NCBI RefSeq assembly: GCF_001953745.1
Contig: NZ_LWLN01000001.1
Span: 310,001 to 374,000, forward strand
Length of the DNA stretch: 64,000 nt
From: Natrinema saccharevitans
GTDB taxonomy: Archaea; Halobacteriota; Halobacteria; Halobacteriales; Natrialbaceae
Direction: 5' to 3'
In this document: positions 53,290 through 61,208 of the stretch, piece after piece
Layout: each line of letters opens with the position of its first letter
Position numbering within the stretch: the first letter of the stretch is position 1
Made by a program: the position numbers and the translations under genes
The notes under the pieces: model-generated
What the model saw: only the letters and a program-made list of their open reading frames with translations
Told to the model about the DNA's origin: nothing
The model's database searches: none

Positions 53290-53532
53290 ATGGTACTGAG
53301 AGACATCACTGGGTTCGATACGGTTGCTCACATCGCCGACCACCTCTCGACGATCGACCGATATGACCTCCTGCTCGGACTGATCCCGACGGCGCTGACG
53401 GTCGCGGCGCTCGTCGGGCAGGTCCTCGATCTCCCCACCGAGGCGACCCTGCTCGGTGGCGTTGCCATCGCTTTGCTGGCCGTGCTCGACGGGTTGTTCT
53501 TCCGTCCGCCCACCGGATTACAGGGCGCGTGA
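53290..53532 (+). CDS. small two-helix membrane protein, unknown
   Basis: 80 residues. Two hydrophobic helices, L-L-L-G-L-I-P-T-A-L-T-V-A-A-L-V-G and A-T-L-L-G-G-V-A-I-A-L-L-A-V-L, follow an amphipathic start. The ATG at 53290 is supported by the Shine-Dalgarno site at 53276. Longer in-frame versions upstream lack codon bias. Small membrane proteins of this type are common in haloarchaea without known roles. It has no close operon partner. Confidence 0.75.
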   Translation: MVLRDITGFDTVAHIADHLSTIDRYDLLLGLIPTALTVAALVGQVLDLPTEATLLGGVAIALLAVLDGLFFRPPTGLQGA

Positions 53533-53833
53533 CGCTTCCGTCGCCGCCTCGAGTCCGGTCGGGAGCCGAGTCGGTCGTCACGACGCCGACGGCCGCGACA
53601 CCGATCGATGCTCGAGCGTCGAATAGCGCCGCGAACGGCGATCTGATCGGGCGACTCGCGTTCATCGTGCCGGCTGCCCGACTGTGCCGGCCGAGAGACG
53701 GGCCGACGGGGTCGATCTTCCCCCGAATATATCGGGACCGTTCCGGGGACGGAGTGCCGCGACGGCCGCCTCGAGGCGACGCGAGCGGTCCGCGAACGGA
53801 ATACTCTAAAACGACCGGGTGCTGTGGATTCGT
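53533..53833. other. 301-bp stretch without a recognisable gene
   Basis: Frames that cross it lack haloarchaeal amino-acid balance. An AT-rich tactctaaaac near 53803 probably carries the promoter of the folCP gene. Confidence 0.5.
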
Positions 53834-56371
53834 ATGGAGTATCACGAGGCGGCGGACTTCTTATTCGATCTGCGGCGGTTCCGCCCGAAGCCGGGCACCG
53901 AGTCGACGGCCCGGCTGCTCGCCCACCTCGGGTCCCCCCACGACGATGTCGACTGCGTCCAGATCGCCGGCTCCAACGGGAAGGGAAGTACGGCCCGAAT
54001 GCTCGAGCGAACGCTGCGGGAAGCCGGCTACTCCGTCGGTCTCTACACCTCTCCCCACCTCGAGGACCTGCGGGAACGCGTCCGCGTCGACGGTCGGAAA
54101 ATGTCTCGAGCGGCCGTCTGCGAGTTCGTCGACGCCGTTCGCGAGTACGTGACGACCCGCGGTGCCGACGGCGAGTCGCCGACCTTCTTCGAGACGATGA
54201 CGGCCATGGCGCTGTGGCAGTTCGGTCGCGAGGACGTCGATATCGCCGTCCTCGAGGTCGGCATCGGCGGCAAGTACGACGCCACCAGCGTCGTCGACCC
54301 GGTCGCCAGCGCGGTCACCAGCGTCACGCTGGAACACACCGGCATCCTCGGCGACACCGTCGCGGAGATCGCCCGCGACAAGGCCCACGTCGCGCCGGCA
54401 AACACGCCGCTCGTGACCGGGACGACCGGGGACGCGCTGGCGGCGGTCCGGGAGGTCGCCAGCGACGTGGTCACCGTCGGCCCGTCGCCCGAGGGGGGAT
54501 CGGAACCCACCGCGCTAGATGTCCGCGTCGCTTACGGCGGCCGGACCAACCACACCGAAGCCGCCGTCTCGATCGACGCCGACGGCTGGGACCTCGAGAC
54601 GTCGATTCCGCTGCTGGGCGAACACCAGGCCGTCAACGCCGGGATCGCGGCCGCCCTCGCCCGACAGGCCGGCGACGTCTCCGAGACCGATCTCGAGCGC
54701 GGCCTGCGCAGCGCCCACTGGCCGGGCCGGTTCGAGGTGCTGGACACCGAACCGCTGGTCGTCCTCGACGGGGCGCACAACCCCGGCGCCTGCGAGGGGC
54801 TCGCGGCGACGCTCGAGACCTACGACTACGACGACCTCCACCTCGTCTTCGGCGCGATGCACGACAAGGACCACCGCGAGATGGCCGCGACTCTGCCGAC
54901 GCCGACCTCGGTCGTGACGACCGAGCCGACGCTGGACCGGGCCGAGGACCCGGCGGTCCTCGCCGAGGCCTTCGCCGACGCCGGTGCCGGCCGCGTCCGG
55001 ACCGAAGCCGCCGTCCAGGACGCGCTGGCGACCGCGTTGGCCGAGGCCGACGGCGACGACTGCGTCCTCGTGACCGGCTCGCTGTTCGCGGTCGCGGAGG
55101 CCCGTTCCCGGTGGACCCGCACCGACGTTCCCAAGCGGATCCGGGATCGCTCGGACGCCCGCGACACCCTCGCGGAGGCAAACGTCGCCACGGGCGACGT
55201 CGAACGACTGGACGGCGACGCCGTCCACCGTGTCGTCAGGACGGCACTACGGGATCGACAGGCGACGGTCCTCAAGGAGGAGTTGCTACGGCTCGGCGGC
55301 GAGTGTGCCCTCTCGGGCCTCGAGCGCGACGACGAGGCCGTCGACGCCGTCCTGATGGGCACCGTGGCGCAGTTCGAGTCCCTCGTCGAGGCTCTCGAGG
55401 CTCGCTCGCGACCCCACGGGCTGGCCGACGTGGCCCGCGAACTGCGAGCAACGCTCGAGATCGACGCCGCCGACGAGTCCGGAACCGAGGCGGGGGATCG
55501 GACTGCCGATCGGCCGCGATCGGCCACCGGCGACGACGGCTCGAGTCGCGCCTATCCCTGGACCGACCGGACGGCCGTCATGGGCATCCTGAACGTCACG
55601 CCCGACAGCTTCCACGACGGCGGCGAGTACGACGCTCTCGAGGACGCGGTGGCCCGCGCCGAAACGATGGTGGAAAACGACGTCGATATCATCGACATCG
55701 GCGGCGAGTCGACCCGCCCCGGTGCTGACCCCGTGTCGGTCGACGAGGAACTCGAGCGCGTGGTGCCCGTCATCGAGCGGATCGCCGACCTCGACGCCCT
55801 GCTCTCCGTCGACACGCGCCGCGCCGCGGTCGCCGACGCCGCGCTCGAGGCCGGCGCGGACATCGTCAACGACGTCTCCGGGCTCGAGGACCCCGAGATG
55901 CGGTTCGTCGCCGCGGACCACGACGCGGCCCTGGTCGTGATGCACAGCATCGACGCGCCGGTCGTCCCCGATCGCGACGTCGACTACGACGATGTGGTCG
56001 CGGACGTGATCGACCAGCTCTCCGAACGCGTGTTACTCGCCGAGAAGGCGGGTCTCGACCGCGAGCAGATCGTCGTCGACCCCGGCATCGGCTTCGGCAA
56101 GTCCGCCGCCGAGAACTTCGAACTGCTCGATCGGATCGACGAGTTCCGGGCGCTCGGCTGTCCCGTCCTCTTCGGGCACTCCCACAAGTCCATGTTCGCC
56201 AAAGTCGCCCGCGAGGGCGGCGACCGACTCGAGGCGACCGTCGCGGCGACGGCGCTGGCGACCGACCGCGGGGCCGATATCGTCCGGGTCCACGACGTGG
56301 CCGAGAACGTCGCCGCGGTCCGGACGGCGCTGGCCGCGCGCGATCCGGAGCGTTTCAGCTGGGACTCGTAG
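53834..56371 (+). CDS. folCP: bifunctional folylpolyglutamate synthase / dihydropteroate synthase
   Basis: 845 residues: a FolC-FolP fusion known in haloarchaea. Residues 1-430 are FolC: the ATP-binding G-S-N-G-K-G-S-T-A-R, the carrier-binding S-P-H-L-E-D-L-R-E-R and L-D-G-A-H-N-P-G-A-C. Residues about 580-845 are dihydropteroate synthase: M-G-I-L-N-V-T-P-D-S-F-H-D-G-G, I-I-D-I-G-G-E-S-T-R-P-G-A and F-G-H-S-H-K-S. A linker domain lies between them. One polypeptide therefore joins pterin to p-aminobenzoate and ligates glutamate. Confidence 0.95.
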   Translation: MEYHEAADFLFDLRRFRPKPGTESTARLLAHLGSPHDDVDCVQIAGSNGKGSTARMLERTLREAGYSVGLYTSPHLEDLRERVRVDGRKMSRAAVCEFVDAVREYVTTRGADGESPTFFETMTAMALWQFGREDVDIAVLEVGIGGKYDATSVVDPVASAVTSVTLEHTGILGDTVAEIARDKAHVAPANTPLVTGTTGDALAAVREVASDVVTVGPSPEGGSEPTALDVRVAYGGRTNHTEAAVSIDADGWDLETSIPLLGEHQAVNAGIAAALARQAGDVSETDLERGLRSAHWPGRFEVLDTEPLVVLDGAHNPGACEGLAATLETYDYDDLHLVFGAMHDKDHREMAATLPTPTSVVTTEPTLDRAEDPAVLAEAFADAGAGRVRTEAAVQDALATALAEADGDDCVLVTGSLFAVAEARSRWTRTDVPKRIRDRSDARDTLAEANVATGDVERLDGDAVHRVVRTALRDRQATVLKEELLRLGGECALSGLERDDEAVDAVLMGTVAQFESLVEALEARSRPHGLADVARELRATLEIDAADESGTEAGDRTADRPRSATGDDGSSRAYPWTDRTAVMGILNVTPDSFHDGGEYDALEDAVARAETMVENDVDIIDIGGESTRPGADPVSVDEELERVVPVIERIADLDALLSVDTRRAAVADAALEAGADIVNDVSGLEDPEMRFVAADHDAALVVMHSIDAPVVPDRDVDYDDVVADVIDQLSERVLLAEKAGLDREQIVVDPGIGFGKSAAENFELLDRIDEFRALGCPVLFGHSHKSMFAKVAREGGDRLEATVAATALATDRGADIVRVHDVAENVAAVRTALAARDPERFSWDS

Positions 56372-56410
56372 GAACACCCGCCGTTTCTCTCGGACTGATT
56401 CGTTCGCTCG

Positions 56411-59400
56411 TCAATCGTCGCCCGAAACGCTCGCGTCCGGCGTCCACCCGTCTGGCCCACAGCCCAGCGACCGGTGCGGACAGTGCCGGCAGTGGTCGCC
56501 CGGCGTCGTCTCCGCGAACGATGGCTCGTCGATCGCCGCGAGCGTCTCGCGGACCGATTCCCAGGCCGGCAGCTCCTCGGGATCGAACATGTCGACGCGA
56601 GGGCCGTCGACGTCGCCGACGTAGACGTAGCCGACCGCGGCGATCGGTTCGTCGAAGCGCCGCTCGCAGGCCCGTAGATACAGCGCCAGCTGGAGGGCGT
56701 CCTCGGGTGCGATCCGGTCGGCGGTGGCTTTGTAGTCCAGCACGGCGAGTCCGCCGTCGGGGAGCCGCCGGACCGAGTCGACGTAGCCGACCACGTCCCC
56801 GCGCACGTCCGCGACGTCCTCGAGCGAGAAGGGCAGTTCCGCGGCCAGCGGGTCCCAGTCGGCGACCGGCCGGTCGTACGCGGGCGCGGTCGCCGCGAAG
56901 TAGCGGTCGATGCAGGTCAGGACGGGCTCGCGGTACGCGAGCAGGTCCCGCGCGGTGAGCTGGCGGACGGCGGCCTCGCGCCAGGCCTCGCGGCCGGCGT
57001 ACTCGCGATGGAACGCCTCCTCGGCGACGTCGTGGAAGACGGTACCGACGAGCCGCGAGGCCGCGTCGTCGGCTTCCGCCGCGCCCCCGTCCGCGCCGTC
57101 CGCTGTCGCGCCCGTCGCGCCCGCCGCCGGCGGATCGTCGAACGCCCGGACGACGTGATCGAGGTAGTGCTTGCGCGGACAGGTCCCGTGGGTGTCCATC
57201 GCGGAGTAGCTGTGTCGCATCGCGACGGGCAGCTCGGTCGCGGTCGCGAGCGTCTCGACGGGGAACCGGACGGTGTCGACCGTCAGCGCCGACGGGCGGC
57301 GACCGCTCGGCACCGCCCGGCCGTCCCCGGCCGCCTCGAGCGCGCCGTGGCTCGCGGCGTCGGCGGCGGGCAGTAACGATCCGTCCCGGAGTTGTCGGCC
57401 TAGTCGGTGGACCGTCTCGATCGCCGCGCTGGTCTCGAGCGGTTCGACGGGGCGGTCGCCGTAGCCGGCGTAGTAGGTGATCGTGCCGGGGGTCTCGCCG
57501 GCCGAGGCGGCGATCTCGTCGGTGCGATCGACCACGGTTTCGGGGTAGGTCTCCCGGACCCGCTCGAAACTCTCGGTCAGCGACGACCAGAGGTCCATCC
57601 GTCGGCCGGTCACCGACCACGCGATCCCGTCGGCCAGACAGGCGTCGGCGGTCGCGGCCGCGAGCCCGTCGACCGGGTCGTACTCGTACTCGGCCCCGAA
57701 GAGAAACAGGTGGTTGGCCGCGCGGGTGAGCGCGACGTGGAGGACCCGCCACTCCTCGGCGACCGATTCGGCGGCCAGATCGGCCAACAGCGGCGAGTCG
57801 ACGTCGTCGTCGAGCGTCGCCGCCAGCAGCCGGTCCCGGGCCCGGTCGGCGTAGTCGCCCTCGACGCACCACTCCTCGTCCGAGAGGAAGGGGACGAGGA
57901 CGGTGTCGAACTCGAGGCCCTTCGCCTGGTGGACCGTCATCACGTCGACGCAGTCCTCGGAGCGGCTCCCCCGGGTGCGGTCGCTCCCGCCGCTTCGAAG
58001 CGTCGCCGCGAGCGCGTCCACGAACTCGCTCGAGAGCGACTGGACGACGCCGTCGGACTCGTAGGCCTCGACGAACCGCTCGATGCGATCGAACGCCGAT
58101 CGCTCTTCGCCCGTGCAGAACCACTCGAGTCGAGTCAGCTCCCTGAACCGCCGCACGAACCCCGACAGCGGGTAGACGTCGCGGTACTCCTCGAGGGTCG
58201 AGAGGTGGTCCCGGACCGTCTCGAGGCGGTCGGGGGCCTCGAGATCGAGCGCCGCTGGCTCGGCGGCGGTCACGGCGTCGTACAGCGAGCCGTCCCGTCG
58301 CTGGAGCGCCGCCAGATCGCGCTCGGAGAACCGGTACCGATAGAGTAACACGCGCCGGAGGTGGGCGTCCGCCCCCGGATCGACCAGCACTCGGAGGTAC
58401 GACAGCGCCGTCTGCAGGCCGGGCGCGACCTCCCCCCGCGGCGAGCCCGACACCTCGTGGGGGATCCGCAGCGATCGGAGTTCGTCTGCCACCGCCTGCG
58501 CGTGGCGGTTGGTCCGGACGATCACGGCGAGATCCCCCAGCGAGCGCCGGGAAACGTTCTCGGCCTCGCCGTTGAGGAGCCGCGAGACCGTCGTCGCAAC
58601 CTGCGCCGGCGTCGGCTGGGGGATCTCGTCGCTCTCGACTTTGACGACCCGATCCGGCGGGTCGACCTCGTCGTAGGTCCCCTCGGTTCGGCCGTTCTCC
58701 CGCAGCGTCTTCGAGGACTGGTGGGCGTAGTCGCAGGCGTTGGTCAGCGCGAGGATCTCCTGTCTCGAGCGGAAGTTGAGTTCGAGTTCGATCCCGCGGT
58801 GGTCGTCCGCGGTCGTCGCCAGCCGGTCGAGTCCCTCGCGGTCGGTGCCGCGCCAGCCGTAGATCGCCTGGTCCTTGTCGCCGATCGCGAGCAGGTCCGG
58901 CCGGTCGGGGCCGTCGGTGAGTTCGGTCAGTAACGAAAACTGGGTCGCGTCGGTATCTTGAAACTCGTCACAGTAGACCTGCGTCCACTGGCCGGTGATC
59001 TCCGGAGCGACCCCGTCATCCTCGAGCAACGTCGTCGCCGTCCGCACCAGCTCGTCGAAGTCGAGCGCCCGTTCGGCCCCGAGGTGGTCGTGGTAGTCCG
59101 CGTAGACGTCGGTGTAGTGGCGGGCCAGCCGGAGGAACTCGACGTAGTGTTTGAGTCGCCCGAAGGGGGTCTGCTCGAGTCGCTCCGTGGCCGACCCCCA
59201 GATCTCGTTGCCGAACAGCGCCCGCGGGAGGTGTTTCGTGGTCGGCTCCTCGAGGTCGAGCGCCTCGATCGCGTTCGTCACGCAGGTCTGGAGCGCCCGC
59301 AGGTAGCGGTCGATGTCCCGAACCACGTCCGCTTCTCGGAACGCGTCGGGCGCTTCGGCGATCTTCTCCCGGCAGTACTCGATGAGCTTGCCGTAGTCGA

Positions 59401-60163
59401 CGAGCGACTCGCGGGCGGTCTCGAGGTGGATCTCGTCGCTGAACCACCGCAGCGCCTCGTTGTCGAACGAGAGGTCCGCGTCGGCGGTCCGCTCGAGCCA
59501 GAGGACGAACTCGGCACACAGCTCGAGGGTCCGGACCGGCGGCAGCGCCGACCGGAGCCGCTCGGGGGTGATCCCCTCTCGGCTCATCGAAGCGATGAAG
59601 CCGTCGACCGCGTCGGCGAGGTCGGCCGTCCCCTCGTCCGGGCGGGCCGAGGCGGCCGCGAAGTCGTAATCGTTGCTCGCGAGCAGCCGGCCGACGATCC
59701 GGCGACGTTTGCGCTCGGTGACGACCTCGAAGTCGGGCGCGTAGCCGAGGTAGTAGGCGTACTCGCGGACGAGCCGGTAACAGAAGGAGTGGTAGGTGTA
59801 GACGTCGATCGCCGCGGCGGCGTCGGGCGAGAGCCGCTCGGCGACCGCGTCGCGGATGCTCGCGGCGGCCTCGTTGGCGAAAGTCAACACGAGGACGTCC
59901 TCGGGGTCGACGTCGCCGCGCTCGATGGCGCGTTCGATCCGCAACAGCATGGTCGTCGTTTTTCCGGTGCCGGCCCCCGCGTCGACGGAGGTACAGGCCG
60001 CGTCGCTCTCGATGACCGCCCGCTGGTTCCCCTTGGGGTCGACGCCGGCAGCGAACGCGTCGCCGGCGTCGGATCGGGACGTCCCGCGGTCGGCTGTCGG
60101 GTCGAGCCCGTCGCCGGGATCGCGATCGGGGTCGTCGCGACCGTCGCGGCGGTCCTCAGCCAT
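56411..60163 (-). CDS. AddA-like helicase-nuclease (UvrD superfamily with RecB-type nuclease and Fe-S cysteines)
   Basis: 1250 residues, the size of AddA/RecB. All SF1A helicase motifs are present: Walker A A-G-A-G-T-G-K-T-T-T (K68), D-E-F-Q-D, G-D-K-D-Q-A-I-Y-G-W-R-G, N-F-R-S, T-V-H-Q-A-K-G-L-E and V-A-L-T-R-A. The C-terminal 220 residues form an active-looking PD-(D/E)xK nuclease (G-Y-V-D-S-V, then V-L-D-Y-K-A-T, then Q-L-A-L-Y) with Fe-S cysteines (C-P-R-K-H-Y and C-R-H-C-P-H-R-S-L-G-C). It overlaps the upstream gene by 8 bp and is the last of three genes. The likely role is resection of double-strand breaks. Confidence 0.9.
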   Translation of the reverse strand: MAEDRRDGRDDPDRDPGDGLDPTADRGTSRSDAGDAFAAGVDPKGNQRAVIESDAACTSVDAGAGTGKTTTMLLRIERAIERGDVDPEDVLVLTFANEAAASIRDAVAERLSPDAAAAIDVYTYHSFCYRLVREYAYYLGYAPDFEVVTERKRRRIVGRLLASNDYDFAAASARPDEGTADLADAVDGFIASMSREGITPERLRSALPPVRTLELCAEFVLWLERTADADLSFDNEALRWFSDEIHLETARESLVDYGKLIEYCREKIAEAPDAFREADVVRDIDRYLRALQTCVTNAIEALDLEEPTTKHLPRALFGNEIWGSATERLEQTPFGRLKHYVEFLRLARHYTDVYADYHDHLGAERALDFDELVRTATTLLEDDGVAPEITGQWTQVYCDEFQDTDATQFSLLTELTDGPDRPDLLAIGDKDQAIYGWRGTDREGLDRLATTADDHRGIELELNFRSRQEILALTNACDYAHQSSKTLRENGRTEGTYDEVDPPDRVVKVESDEIPQPTPAQVATTVSRLLNGEAENVSRRSLGDLAVIVRTNRHAQAVADELRSLRIPHEVSGSPRGEVAPGLQTALSYLRVLVDPGADAHLRRVLLYRYRFSERDLAALQRRDGSLYDAVTAAEPAALDLEAPDRLETVRDHLSTLEEYRDVYPLSGFVRRFRELTRLEWFCTGEERSAFDRIERFVEAYESDGVVQSLSSEFVDALAATLRSGGSDRTRGSRSEDCVDVMTVHQAKGLEFDTVLVPFLSDEEWCVEGDYADRARDRLLAATLDDDVDSPLLADLAAESVAEEWRVLHVALTRAANHLFLFGAEYEYDPVDGLAAATADACLADGIAWSVTGRRMDLWSSLTESFERVRETYPETVVDRTDEIAASAGETPGTITYYAGYGDRPVEPLETSAAIETVHRLGRQLRDGSLLPAADAASHGALEAAGDGRAVPSGRRPSALTVDTVRFPVETLATATELPVAMRHSYSAMDTHGTCPRKHYLDHVVRAFDDPPAAGATGATADGADGGAAEADDAASRLVGTVFHDVAEEAFHREYAGREAWREAAVRQLTARDLLAYREPVLTCIDRYFAATAPAYDRPVADWDPLAAELPFSLEDVADVRGDVVGYVDSVRRLPDGGLAVLDYKATADRIAPEDALQLALYLRACERRFDEPIAAVGYVYVGDVDGPRVDMFDPEELPAWESVRETLAAIDEPSFAETTPGDHCRHCPHRSLGCGPDGWTPDASVSGDD

Positions 60164-61208
60164 CGAATTCCACCTCCCGAGCGACGTAGTCCTGACAGCA
60201 GACGGTGTAGTCACACGTCGGGCAAGCGTGATCCTCGATCGCCGTCCACCGCTCCGCGGGGTCGTACGGCCCCGAAACCAGCTCGGCAGCGACCGCCGCG
60301 AGCCGGGCGTCGACGGTCTCGTTGCGATGCTCGTGGGTCATCCCGAAGGTGTGGTGATCGACGTAGCCGTCGGTCAGGTCGACGATCTCGAGGCTCGTCT
60401 CGACGTCGTCGCGGACCCAGTTCACCGCCGTCCCCGACCGGTCGGCCAGCGGAATCTGCACGTATCGGCAGGTCCGATCGCCCAACTCGAGCCGGTCGCG
60501 GAGCCCGCGGAGGCCGTCGAGGACGACGGCGGTCTCGAGGAGCGCGCCGACGGGAGCGGGGTCGAACGCGGCCGATTCGGGGTCGAAGTGATCGGTAAAG
60601 AGGGAAGCGACGTCGCCCTCCCAGTCCGATCGGTACCGGAGGAGGCCGAGCGGCGCGACCGTCGGCACGAACCGAACGCCGACGAGCGACGAGCCGTCGG
60701 TGGTGACGTAGTCGATCGGCGCATCGATCCGCACCGACTCGGGAGTCGACGCCGCTCCGTCCCCGCGCTCGGTCCCCGGCGGCTCGACCGTACTCGAGAG
60801 CGGGAGCCCCGGCCCGACGAGTTCGCCGCCGGTCGCTTCGGCCTCGAGCCGCTCGATCCCCGCGGCGTGGTCGGCGCCGACGGCCTCGACGTACGCGGCG
60901 GCCGTCGCCTCGAGGACGCGGCGCTCGTGACGGCGCTGGGTCGCCGAATGAAAGCGCTCGTCGTGGTCGGCCCACAGGGTCGCCAGCCGGTCCGCGGCGA
61001 CCGACTCGAGTGCTTCGCGGTCCGCATCGGCGTTCCGGAGCGCGTCACAGAGTGCCGTCCGCAGCAGGTCGACCCGGTCGTCGACCGCCGCCGTCTCGCC
61101 CGCGAGGTCGTGGACGTGGGCGAACTCGTACTGCCGGGGACAGCGGAGTCCGGTCCGGAGACCGTCCGCGGAGAGCGTGGGAACGACTCCTGCGTCGTCG
61201 TCACTCAT
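60156..61208 (-). CDS. Fe-S PD-(D/E)xK nuclease-fold protein with degraded active site (AddB C-terminal part-like)
   Basis: 350 residues. Four cysteines in the pattern of the AddB/Cas4 iron staple are present: one near the N terminus (R-C-P-R-Q-Y-E-F) and three at the end (C-P-T-C, then five residues, then C). The nuclease core keeps an aspartate (A-P-I-D-Y-V), but the D/E-x-K motif reads V-G-V-R, so catalysis should be lost. It overlaps both neighbours by 8 bp. Its length plus that of the gene upstream (754 residues) equals a typical bacterial AddB. It is probably a structural subunit. Confidence 0.82.
   Translation of the reverse strand: MSDDDAGVVPTLSADGLRTGLRCPRQYEFAHVHDLAGETAAVDDRVDLLRTALCDALRNADADREALESVAADRLATLWADHDERFHSATQRRHERRVLEATAAAYVEAVGADHAAGIERLEAEATGGELVGPGLPLSSTVEPPGTERGDGAASTPESVRIDAPIDYVTTDGSSLVGVRFVPTVAPLGLLRYRSDWEGDVASLFTDHFDPESAAFDPAPVGALLETAVVLDGLRGLRDRLELGDRTCRYVQIPLADRSGTAVNWVRDDVETSLEIVDLTDGYVDHHTFGMTHEHRNETVDARLAAVAAELVSGPYDPAERWTAIEDHACPTCDYTVCCQDYVAREVEFDG

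Noticed and set aside
58958..60598. 546-residue plus-strand frame opposite the helicase gene
   Set aside because: It crosses two real minus-strand genes and ends in arginine-rich nonsense; no motif.
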